A stretch of DNA of 64,000 bases, taken from the NCBI RefSeq assembly GCF_028640845.1, contig NC_080539.1, forward strand, positions 175,656,736-175,720,735, given 5' to 3'. Under the pieces are notes generated by a model that searched no databases, was not told the origin of the DNA, and worked only from the letters and a program-made list of their open reading frames with translations. The position numbers were made by a program, and so were the translations under genes. Positions 10,819-19,068 of the stretch are shown here, in pieces (the stretch's first letter is position 1; each line of letters opens with the position of its first letter). This DNA is from Ahaetulla prasina (lineage: Eukaryota > Chordata > Lepidosauria > Squamata > Colubridae).

Positions 10819-11720
10819 CAGGTAGTCCTCGACTTATGACCACAATTGAGCCCAACATTTCTATTCTTAAATGAGACATTTGTTAAGTGAGTTTTGCCCC
10901 ATTTTACGGCCTTTCTTGCCAAAGTTGTTAAGTGAAGCAATGCAGTTGATTAGTTAGTCACCCGGTTGTTAAGTGAATCTGGCTTCCCCATTGACTGTGC
11001 TTATCAGAAGGTTGCAAAAGGGGATCACGTGATCCCGGGATACTGTGACTGTCATAAAAATGAACCAGTTGCCAAGCATTTGAATTGTGAACACATAACT
11101 GTAACTGTGAAAAGAATCATAAGCCACATTTTTTAGTGCCGTTGTAACTTGGAACATTACTGTCGTGTCCCACTCCCCCTCCGACAACCGGGTCTAGGAA
11201 GTCCGTATCAAGCGTGGCCACGAAGCCTCTGCAGCTTTGCCAAATTCCTTTCAGATTTCTCAGGGCAGGCAGGAATCCAAGTTGCGACTTCAGCAAATTA
11301 AATGAGACTTTGCTTGACTCAAGCTGGTCCTTTATATAGGCTGTGGGGTATGGCTCCATGACTCAGCACTTATCCAGGCCTGCCCCTCCCTTCCTTCTGC
11401 TGACATCGCCTCTCAGATCTCCGGAAGCGGGGATCCTCCCACTGTGAATTCTCTTCAGCTGGATCTGCTGTTGGTAATTCCAACATCACGTGGCTGGCTC
11501 CCTGCTGTAGGAGTGAGGTTTGTTTGTTCATTCCTGACATCCTGTCCGGGCATAGGGCCAGGGCTGGCGGCTGGAGCCATGACAGGCCATTCATCTTCAT
11601 TATCAGACTCCGAATCTGATAGCAGGCCCGGGAGGAGATGGGAGGGGCCCAGCTGAGGAGAGGAGGGAGGACGAGGCACAACAGTTACTAAATGAACTGT
11701 TGTAAGTTGAGGACTACCTG
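10819..11720 (+). mobile_element. Tc1/mariner-type MITE (pogo/Tigger-like ends), interrupted
   Basis: The left end CAGGTAGTCCTCGACTTA and the right end TAAGTTGAGGACTACCTG are inverted repeats with one mismatch. TA dinucleotides flank both sides (10817-10818 and 11721-11722). The interior carries the GTTAAGTGA motifs seen in the other copies of this family at 26579 and 47966. The element is split by the LTR at 11161-11683. Without it the MITE would be about 375 bp. It encodes nothing recognisable. Confidence 0.85.
11161..11683 (-). mobile_element. Solo LTR of an LTR retrotransposon (Gypsy-like)
   Basis: The 523-bp block starts TGTCGTGTCC and ends GGCACAACA, the TG...CA ends of a long terminal repeat. 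The flanks ATTAC (11156-11160) and GTTAC (11684-11688) are a 5-bp duplication with one difference. The interruption falls cleanly inside a MITE. Read on the minus strand there is a TATATAAAGG promoter-like word (plus-strand 11331-11341). No internal retroviral gene, primer-binding site or second LTR is present, so this is the product of LTR-LTR recombination. Open frames inside it (for example 11370-11681 minus) are not genes. Assignment to Gypsy rather than another LTR group is from general resemblance. Confidence 0.8.
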
Positions 11721-11923
11721 TACTTCTACGTTACTAATCTGAATGACTAGCCAGTATTTGATGAGAACCCAGGCACGTTTGATTGCTAATCTTTAGGTAG
11801 GACAGACTTAAACATATTGCAAATCCAGCAGTATTGCTGAACGCAGTGGCTTTTATTACAAATAAGCTTTGCAATTCCTGCATTTTCTTTGCTTTCCGTC
11901 TAAGAATCTCTTATACTATAGAT

Positions 11924-12079
11924 CTGTGATGGCGAACTTATGGCACATGCTCCAGAGGTGGCACACAGAGCTCGCTCTCTGGGCATGCGCACTGGCCAGC
12001 TGCTCTCTTCTGGGTTCCGGCGCTCTGGTGTGCGCACTCCAGTTTCGGCACTTGGTGCTGAAAAGGTTAACCATCACTG
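11924..12079 (+). mobile_element. hAT MITE, family B (copy 1)
   Basis: The ends CTGTGATGGCGAAC and GTTAACCATCACTG are inverted repeats. Flanks CTATAGAT and CTAGAGAT match at 7 of 8 positions. At 156 bp this is the shortest of four copies here, the others being 269-407 bp. It contains the characteristic CCAGAGGTGGCAC and TTTCGGCACTTGGTG blocks. Confidence 0.85.
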
Positions 12080-12280
12080 CTAGAGATGATTATAGGCTGA
12101 AAGAAAAAAAAATCCATAGTGATATTTATGAATATTAGATCTGTTTCTTTTTTCCCACAGCTTAGTGCTTAATATTTTCAACTGGAATTGAGACAGAAAT
12201 TAAATGACTGGCAATCGTCACCATGCTCTCATTGCCGAATGAGGGAAAAGCTGCTCTACTTGAATATCTATTCATTCCTT

Positions 12281-12371
12281 ATATATGTATGTATGAACGT
12301 ACATACGTACATATGTACGTACGTATGTATGTATATGTGTATGTGTATGTGTATGTGTATGTATATGTATA
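12281..12371. repeat. (GTAT/GTAC/GTGTAT)n compound microsatellite
   Basis: Alternating purine-pyrimidine TATG, TACG and TGTATG units, locally palindromic around 12300-12330. It is the source of low-complexity Tyr/Val/Met frames. Confidence 0.9.
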
Positions 12372-12643
12372 TCGTGGTTTCCTCATTTCTTTCTTTACAA
12401 CAATCCTGTGAGGTAGTTTAGACTGAGACGTAATGATGGATTCAACTGAAGAATTGAGAAAAAGTGCTAAGAAGTATTCGATTTTGTTTATGTGACTGTT
12501 TGTGTATGTGTGGTTAGGGTGTGTTAAAATTTTCAACTTTCAATTTCTAAACATTAGGGGTGCTCAAAAGTTGTGACATGCCTTGGGGATTGTAAAGATA
12601 TTTTGGTTACTTTAATATAATTTAGATGTGCTTGGTAAGTAAC

Positions 12644-12856
12644 CAGGGGTGAAATCCAGCACCGGTAGCAGAAATTTTGAGTAGTTTGGAGAACCGGCAA
12701 ATGCCACCTCTGGCTGGCCCCAGAGTGGAGTGGGAATGGAGATTTTGCAGTATCCTTTCCCTGCCATGCCCACCAAGCCACGCCCACCAACCCACACTAT
12801 GCCCACCAAGCCATGCCAACAGAACCGGTAATAAAAAAAATTGGATTTCACCACTG
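12644..12856 (+). mobile_element. hAT MITE, family C, one internal unit (copy 1)
   Basis: The ends are CAGGGGTGAAATCC and GGATTTCACCACTG, with perfect 8-bp duplications TAAGTAAC at 12636-12643 and 12857-12864. The interior contains GAGAACCGG, the CCACCTCTGGCTGG block, a single copy of the 41-bp GGGAATGGAGATTTTGC unit and a CCACGCCCACCAA tandem. It is non-autonomous. Confidence 0.95.
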
Positions 12857-12864
12857 TAAGTAAC

Positions 12865-13486
12865 TACATAAATATAACTTTTTAACTTTTTGCTTGTTTC
12901 CTTGTATGTTTTTCCCCTTGTGCTGAACTTCTGATGGAAAAAGATAAATCTACAATATATATAGAAATTGGTAGGGGAAGATTGAAGCATTGGTTGTTTC
13001 AACAAAAGCATAAAAATACTTTGTTTTCTATACGTTTCTGGGAAGTTAGCTTCCATGATTTCCCAGAAGCAAAAGACTTTGCCCATAGTAGAAAACTAAA
13101 CTAAAAGCCCAATATCTTTATTATAAAGTCAACTTTTGTAATATATAACATACTGGCAGAGGAAATGTAAGTGTATATAGAACATTTCTAATATACATAT
13201 TTGCATTTGTGCACACACAAACTATTGAAAGACACCCAAAGTGCATATTAGTTCAGTCGCCACCTTAATTTAAGAAAATTCCACTTACCAGGAGGTGTTT
13301 TATCTGTGCCGGGACAACAAATGTTTGCTATTTCCCATTCTTTACTAGGCGAACAGTCATTGCTCCATTAGCCAAATGTATTTAACCAAGTTGTTGTGAA
13401 AATGAAAACAAGGAACATTTTATCTCTTGAAGGCAAAATAAAGCCTGAATGTCATTTATGAGGGGCAAAGAGCTAAATCTCCTGTG
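12865..13486. other. Unique AT-rich DNA
   Basis: No gene or recognised repeat between the MITE and the CR1-type tail. Confidence 0.45.
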
Positions 13487-13703
13487 TTATTTATTATTTA
13501 TTTATTTATTATTCAAATTTTTATACCGCTCTATCTCCCGAAGGACTCAGGGCGGTTCACAGCCTTATTAAAAACATAAGAATAAATACAAGTTAAAACA
13601 ACATTTAAAAAACTTATTACATTAGGCCGAATTTAAAACTATCGTTAAAATAATACAAAACCCCATTTAAAACTAACTTTAAAACTAAACTCTAGGCCAG
13701 GTT
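13487..13703 (-). mobile_element. CR1-group LINE 3' untranslated end
   Basis: On the plus strand it reads TTATTTATT repeats, then TTTTTATACCGCTCTATC and GGACTCAGGGCGGTTCAC, the reverse of the hairpin-forming tail shared with the copies at 36490, 25300, 22950 and 40160. Only 3' non-coding sequence remains. Confidence 0.8.
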
Positions 13704-14334
13704 ATATTATTAACCTTTTGAAGCAAGCATCCTGTCACTTCAAAATGGCCAGTTGTGCATTGCATAATACAGGCAAATTCATGCAAAGACAAAAATGGGT
13801 CTTTCTTATTTGGCTTAATGGGGTTTATGGCTCAAGCCATGTAGTTTGTTAATCGTGATACAGACTTCAGTGTAATGTAATGTAATGGATGGATCCAGCC
13901 ATTATGTCTATCATAACAAATATAAGTAAAACAAAACTTGTTCGATAGTAACAAGATGCATCCCAAACTCTCTCTGGATGTTTCTCTCATAGAGACTAGG
14001 GAGAGAAACCATATCCTCAGAAATCAACATCAAGACCTAGATTTTGTACTAAAAAAATTGAACCTTTGAGGTGGAAAGAAAGACACATTTCTACACATAT
14101 GCCTTCATCTTTAGAAGAAAATAGATAGCAATTTTATAAATGCCTATTTGGAATTTAAATGGAATTTCATTTTAGTTATGCTTACTCCTAGGATTAGGTT
14201 ATTTAAAATATTGGATTATTATTTCATGGCCATCTACTTAGAAAAATATACTTGTTATCAGTAAAATTTGGTAGAGTAGATCTAGTCTGCAAAAATCTAG
14301 AGCACCACTAGACTAAAGCATCGATATACAAATA
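13704..14334. other. Unique AT-rich DNA
   Basis: No gene recognised. A short TAATG tandem lies near 13873-13886. Confidence 0.45.
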
Positions 14335-14342
14335 ATTCTGGT

Positions 14343-14645
14343 CAGGGGTGCTATTCATCAGGTTCTGACAGGTTCTGGAAAACCAGTAGCGGAAATTTTG
14401 AGTAGTTCGGAGAACCGGAAAATACCACCTCTGGCTGGCCCCAGAGTGGGGCAGGAGTAGAGATTTTGCAATATCCTTCCCTCAGGAGTGGGGAGGGAAT
14501 GGGGATTTTGCAGTATCCTTCCCCTGGAGTGGGGTGGGAATGGAGATTTTGCAGTATACTTCCCCTGCCATGCCCACCAAGCCACCCTATGCCCACTATG
14601 CCACGCCCACAGAACCGGTAGTAAAAAATTTGAATTCCACCACTG
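14343..14645 (+). mobile_element. hAT MITE, family C, three internal units (copy 2)
   Basis: It starts CAGGGGTGCTATTCATC and ends GAATTCCACCACTG, with perfect 8-bp target duplications ATTCTGGT at 14335-14342 and 14646-14653. The 41-bp unit (GGAGTGGGG...GATTTTGCAGTATCC) is repeated three times between about 14443 and 14568, against one in copy 1. Confidence 0.95.
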
Positions 14646-14653
14646 ATTCTGGT

Positions 14654-15633
14654 TCACTTGGCTGTTTACAATCCAAGTCTGCTTGTCCTGCATCTTACAG
14701 CAGTATAAAGAAAATTATAACATAAAATTCTTTCCTGGCCCTCCTTTTTTCATCCTGTTAATTTGTGGAGCCCTTCATTCCATCACAGCCCAACTGTACT
14801 GGCTTTTCTTCCCAGGCCTAAGCTCTTAAGACGAGGTAGTACAGACTTGTCCACTTCTCCTGAATCCAAAAATTCAGAAATAACAGCAGATCAGTATTAG
14901 GAGGACAACTTCCAACTCCTGTTTACTAACAGTATTTTTCTGATGATAGAGGAGCTAACCCCCAAAAATAGTGCAGGATATGAATTGTTGGTTAGTTTCT
15001 GTGTCAGTAACTGTCATTTTGGGAAGGTGGTTAAATAAATAAATGCAACAAATAAAAATAAAAAGAGGGCCAGATTGGCTGCACAAGGCTCTTCTGCATC
15101 TCACTGTGCTTTTTCTTCTTCTTCTTTTCATAGCTGAAGTGACAGTTTAGCAAATAGCAGCTTTTCCTGCCACTCCAGCCAACTTGTCGCATTCATCTGC
15201 TTGAGCTCTGGAAGGCTTTGCTCCTCCACCACTTCTTCAAGTCCCTGGAGGAGCTCCGTAACTTTCTCCAGAGGTGAAGGGATCTCTTTTCCATGCTGGA
15301 TCTTTGGACCATTCTGGAGCTGAACCTCCAGGCTGAAGAAAGCTATGAATGTGAACATTTGCCTGTTAGGCTGCTGTTAAAAACGCCTATCAGCCCTGTC
15401 TCTCTTGCATAAAAGAGTAGCAACTTTCCTACGGAATTTGAATCTGTGCTGCTGTGGTTTTCCCCCCCCCAGACAATCATCTCCTGAGTCTGGTAGCAGG
15501 CTAGGCATTTCGTGATGTCCTTAAAGGAATTTAGTGTATTAACTCTTTATAAGCATAAGTTTACTCTTCCCAAGCAGTGGTTATAATAACGAAAATTCAA
15601 CACTTGTGGAAGTTTTGCCTGGCATGCAACTAT
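14654..15633. other. Unique DNA containing one protein-like minus-strand frame
   Basis: No transposon is seen apart from a TAAATAAATAAA run near 15034. See the separate entry for the frame at 15128-15358. A C run near 15463-15472 ends one side. Confidence 0.45.
15128..15358 (-). other. Unassigned 76-codon open frame, possibly an exon or a relic
   Basis: The minus-strand frame runs from ATG at 15358 to a stop at 15128, and is closed upstream by an in-frame TAA seven codons before the ATG. The product has an unusually protein-like composition for this AT-rich setting: hydrophobic N-terminus (MFTFIAFFSLEVQLQ), then an acidic amphipathic stretch (LEKVTELLQGLEEVVEE) that could be helical, then two Trp and a Leu-rich end. 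An AG acceptor-like site lies just upstream (TTTTTAACAG on the minus strand). No family is recognised and there are no neighbours to give context. It may be a decayed coding exon, part of an unrecognised mobile element, or chance. Confidence 0.2.
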
Positions 15634-15930
15634 TAAAGGTAAAGGACCCCTCGCACATACGATATACGACATGCTAGTCGTTGCCGACTCTAGGGGGCGG
15701 TGCTCATCTCCGTTTCAAAGCCGAAGAGCCAGCGCTGTCCGAAGATGTCTCCATGGTCATGTGGCCGGCATGACTCAACGCCAAAGGTGCACGGAACGCT
15801 GTTACCTTCCCACCAAAGGTGGTCCCTATTTTTCTACTTGCATTTTTTACGTGCTTTCAAAACTGCTAGGTTGGCAGAAGCTGGGACAAGTAACGGGAGC
15901 TCACCCTGTTACACGGCAGCTATTACTAGG
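15634..15930 (-). mobile_element. Sauria-type SINE, tRNA head missing
   Basis: On the plus strand it opens with AAAGGTAAAGGACCCC, the complement of a (CCTTTA)n-like tail, and continues through GCCGACTCTAGGGGGCGG, GCTCATCTCCGTTTC, CATGTGGCCGGCATGAC and CTAGGTTGGCAGAAGCTGG. These are diagnostic blocks of the squamate Sauria SINE, which borrows the BovB retrotransposition machinery. The tRNA-like promoter region that should lie at the right-hand end is absent or eroded after about 15920. No target duplication was found. Confidence 0.85.
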
Positions 15931-16446
15931 TGATAAAGAAGAGGCAATCCTGGGAATGATAACCCAAGACATCTTGAGGGTGTTGGGACAGGGAAAGTTG
16001 ATGTGATGTCCGAACTAGGCAGGCCCATGTAATCATCTTGCTGCTCCACAGGGGGTCAGGTCTGCCCATGGGGAATCCAGTGCTCAAGAGCAAAAACAGG
16101 CAAAACTTGCTGATCTTGTTTGTGATTCAGGAAACAATAATAACATTCGCCTCACTGCAATTAAGATATTAATAATCTCCTTAAATCCTTGGGTGGGTGA
16201 AAGGATTATATAAAGTCACCAACAGGAGTAGGAAGAAACATTTGGCAAGTGTTGCCTATTCCCCCCTCCCCTATACACACACACACACACACACACACCC
16301 CTAACTTAGTTCTGGTTCAGAAAGTTAGTATTTGGCATGGCACTGCCTCTGATCTCATGACGCTTCAGAGTCATTTGAGTATTGCCTTCTTACTATTTTG
16401 CTGAACATGGGATTTAGTTCCACACTTGGCTGATCTTGTAGCATTA
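15931..16446. other. Unique DNA with (AC)n at 16275-16298
   Basis: No gene. It contains a perfect CA microsatellite of about 12 units preceded by a short C-rich run. Confidence 0.5.
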
Positions 16447-16641
16447 TCTGTTTTATTTATTTTATTTTATTTTTATTGATTAGTTTGTCAAACATGTGCA
16501 AGGTAGCAGGTATGAATATAAACATGGACATGAATGAGGGAAATAAATATAAATAAATTGGGACAGTAGAACAGGGATAGTAGGTACGCTGGTGCGTTTA
16601 TGCATGCCCCCTTTACGGACCTCTTAGGAATGGGGTGAGGT

Positions 16642-16799
16642 CAGTGGTGGGTTTCCCTTGGTTCGGACCGGTTCTATAAAACCGGTAGTAAAACCGTCAG
16701 GGGGCTCTGCCCACTGACCCAAACATCATCAAAAGTGATCTGCACATGTGTGCGGGCACGATGCGAACCAGTAGTAACAGTAAGTAGAACCCACCCCTG
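16642..16799 (+). mobile_element. hAT MITE, family C2, nested in the L2-group LINE
   Basis: The ends CAGTGGTGGGTTTC and GAACCCACCCCTG are inverted. Perfect 8-bp duplications GGTGAGGT lie at 16634-16641 and 16800-16807. Removing the element restores the continuous LINE sequence GGGGTGAGGTCCA. It is related to the copies at 41519 and 35471. Confidence 0.95.
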
Positions 16800-17026
16800 G
16801 GTGAGGTCCACAGTAGACAGTTTAAGGTTGAAGCTGTGAGGGTTTGAGGAAATAACAACAGAGTCAGGTAGAGCATTCCAGGCATTGACCACTCTGTTGC
16901 TGAAGTTGCATTTTCTGCAATCGAGTTTGGAGCGGTTTACCTTGAGTTTGTACCGATTTTTTGCCCGTGTATTATTGAGGTTGAAGCTGAAGAAGCCGTT
17001 GTTGCAGACAATTTTGTATACTATGC

Positions 17027-17299
17027 TTTTTTTTATTTATTTATTTACATTTATATCCCGCCCTTCTCCGAAGACTCAGGGCGGCTTACATTGTGTAAGG
17101 CAATAGTCTCATTCTATTTGTATATTTATATACAAAGTCAACTTATTGCCCCCCCAACAATCTGGGTCCTCATTTTACCTACCTTATAAAGGATGGAAGG
17201 CTGAGTCAACCTTGGGCCTGGTGGGACTAGAACCTGCAGTAATTGCAGGCAGCTGTGTTTAATAACAGGCTTCTTACAGCCTGAGCCACACCGCGGCCC
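17027..17299 (-). mobile_element. tRNA-derived SINE with CR1-type tail, nested in the LINE
   Basis: On the plus strand: a T-rich TTTATTTA tail, TATATCCCGCCCTTCTCCG, CAACAATCTGGGTCCTC, the GGAAGGCTGAGTCAACC block, GGGACTAGAACC (complement of a box-B-like GGTTCTAGTCC), and GCCTGAGCCACACCGCGGCC (complement of the tRNA head). It interrupts the L2-group LINE, whose 5' side continues directly after 17299. The tail hairpin GCCCTGAGTCTTCGG resembles CR1 3' ends, suggesting CR1-driven mobilisation. Confidence 0.85.
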
Positions 17300-17400
17300 A
17301 TAGGCTTAAGTCAGACTGGAAGCGGTGCAGTTCCAGATTGTCCAAGTCCAAAAATTCAAGCCTGGTGGCATAAGGGATTCTATTGTTTAATTCTATTCTA

Positions 17401-17904
17401 TTGTTTTAAGAACTGAGTTGAATTTTTTTTTTTCTCCTTTTGGAATTGTTACATACCTGCAGCTCTTGGGATGATCTACCTTTCAATCAGAGAGAATTAT
17501 CTCACCTTCACCTCTCTGCTCCTGGGTTCAAGCCAGCCTGAATTTCTGGGTCCTTTCCCTGCTTTGCATAGAACTTAATCCCTCCACCACCCTAATGTAC
17601 CATTGTAGCAACGGTTTAACAAGTATCACAGCAATTGGGGACAAGGCTCAGTTTCACTAAGGCTGACATTTTATCATTTCCCCTTCATAAGTGAAAGTGG
17701 CTTTTTAATTCCCTGTAGGAAGTGCAACATGGAAGCAAGAAATCCTTTAGGAGATTTCATTGCTTTTACTTACTATTTTATAGCTTTTTTTTTCAGACTA
17801 ACAACTGTTAGGTGCTTTTCTTAGACAATCAGGAGGCATTTGTTGACTTGCTCTGGTATGCATACATGTCCTCACTGCTTCACAAGCTACACTAGAAACC
17901 AGTT
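17401..17904. other. Unique DNA
   Basis: No gene or repeat recognised. Confidence 0.4.
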
Positions 17905-18280
17905 GGCTTTTAGGTGCAATTCAAGGTGCTGGTTACCATCTGTAAAGGCCTTTATGGCAGAGGGCCTGGCTGCCTGAAGGACCATCTGTCTCTGTATATT
18001 TCTGCTCACCCGGTGAGGTCAAGTAGAAGGAGAAAAGCTCGGGTCCTGTCAATTAAACCATGTGGAACCCAGGAAAGTACTTTCTCAATGGTAGTTCATG
18101 CCCTCTGGAATGGCATCCCCCAAGAGAGCCCTGGTGCTCCCACCTTATGGAGCTTCTGTAAACTCTTAAAAACTTGGCTGTTCTTCCAGGCCTTGGAATT
18201 GCATGGTGGCCTAGTCCCTTTGGGTTTTGGTTTATTTGGGTTACATTATTGGTCTTCCTTATCAGTTGCATTCTGTTTGA
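17905..18280 (+). mobile_element. Degenerate CR1/L2-group RT C-terminal fragment
   Basis: The plus frame begins QFKVLVTICKGLYGRGPG and later reads ALWNGIPQESPGAPTLWSF and LLKTWLFFQAL. These are recognisable versions of the FKVLVTTxKALxGxGPxYL and LWNxLPxxxRxAPxLxxF motifs at the end of this LINE group's protein. It is more diverged than the copies at 23 kb and 36 kb. The 3' end is lost in tetranucleotide repeats. Confidence 0.65.
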
Positions 18281-18285
18281 TATAT

Positions 18286-18287
18286 TT

Positions 18288-18362
<75 letters not shown>

Positions 18363-18400
18363 GCCTGCCTGCCTGCCTGCCTGCCTGCCTTCCTTCCTTC
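18286..18400. repeat. (CTTT)n(CTGC)n(CTTC)n tetranucleotide array, left arm
   Basis: About 18 TTTC units to 18361, then CTGC units to about 18388, then CTTC units. A complementary GAAA/GGGA array stands at 18761-18831 in inverted orientation. Confidence 0.95.
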
Positions 18401-18761
18401 CAGGGTCAGGCGGCCTCAACACTGAATTAATTAATTAATTAAAGTTTAATTAAGGTTTAATTATTGAGGCCATGGTGGCTCAGGCTGTAAGATAGCCTGT
18501 TATTAAAACACAGCAGCCTGCAATTACTGCAGGTTCTAGTCCCACCAGGCCCAAGGTTGACTCAGCCTTCCATCCTTTATAAGGTAAGTAAAATTAGGAC
18601 CCAGATTGTTGGGGGGAAAATAAGTTGACTTTGTAAATATACAAATAGAATGAGACTATTGCCTTACACACTGTAAGCCGCCCTGAGTCTTCGGAGAAGG
18701 GCGGGATATAAATGTAAATAAATAAATAAAAAAAATTCCTGTTGAGGCCGCCTGACTCTGG
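18400..18761. repeat. Inverted-repeat arms flanking a SINE
   Basis: The 22-base arm CCAGGGTCAGGCGGCCTC.. at 18400-18421 and its counterpart at 18740-18761 (TGTTGAGGCCGCCTGAC..) are reverse complements at 21 of 22 positions. The complementarity continues outward into CTTT/CTTC on the left and GAAA on the right. The loop holds TTAATTAA repeats and a complete SINE. Confidence 0.85.
18465..18735 (+). mobile_element. tRNA-derived SINE with CR1-type tail, near full length
   Basis: A tRNA-like head GAGGCCATGGTGGCTCAGG contains an A-box-like TGGCTCAGGCTG. A B-box-like GGTTCTAGTCC follows, then the GTTGACTCAGCCTTCC body, the CAGATTGTTGGGG block, the GCCCTGAGTCTTCGG tail hairpin and AAATAAATAAATAAA. 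It gives the RNA polymerase III promoter structure for the family's partial copies in this window. Confidence 0.9.
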
Positions 18762-18762
18762 A

Positions 18763-18794
<32 letters not shown>

Positions 18795-18831
18795 GGGAGG
18801 GAGGGAGGGAGGGAGGGAGGGAGGGAGGGAA
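18761..18831. repeat. (GAAA)n(GGGA)n tetranucleotide array, right arm
   Basis: About eight GAAA units followed by about nine GGGA units. It is the inverted counterpart of the array at 18286-18400. Confidence 0.95.
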
Positions 18832-18969
18832 AAAGGAGAGCAAGGAAGGACTACAAACCTGGCACTAGATGCAGTTTCAGAGGCTAATCCAGGGCTGGAA
18901 GTGACCTGGGGGTCAGCTCCAGCAAGACATTGTTAGTGAGTTTCTGCCTTTGGATCCCCAGTCATATGG

Positions 18970-19068
18970 TTACATAGCCACGCCCACCCAGTCACATGAC
19001 CCCACCAAGACACACCCACCAGGCCATGGCTACAGAACCCGTAGGAAAGAAATTTAGATCTCACCACT
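18970..19068 (+). mobile_element. Family C MITE, right-hand fragment
   Basis: The tandem CACGCCCACC/CACACCCACC block followed by CTACAGAACCCGTAGG and the terminal TCTCACCACTG correspond to the right end of family C. The left terminus and target duplication were not found. Confidence 0.6.

Larger units (their letters stand above)
16447..17400 (-). mobile_element. L2/CR1-group LINE, 3' part of the RT ORF plus 3' UTR, interrupted twice
   Basis: Read on the minus strand, the segment near 16800-16892 encodes VVNAWNALPDSVV-type residues. This is the C-terminal signature common to L2 and CR1 reverse-transcriptase proteins, and here the frame reads MVNAWNALPDSVVISSNPHS. Further 5' element sequence resumes at 17300-17400 (TTCAAGCCTGGTGGCATAAG on the plus strand) after a SINE insertion. 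A hAT MITE splits the 3' portion. The 3' end lies at the TTTTATTTATTTTA run near 16447. The protein is broken by the insertions and by point changes, so it is a dead copy. Confidence 0.8.

Noticed and set aside
11370..11681. 103-codon minus-strand frame
   Set aside because: It lies wholly inside the solo LTR and has no viral or host protein resemblance.
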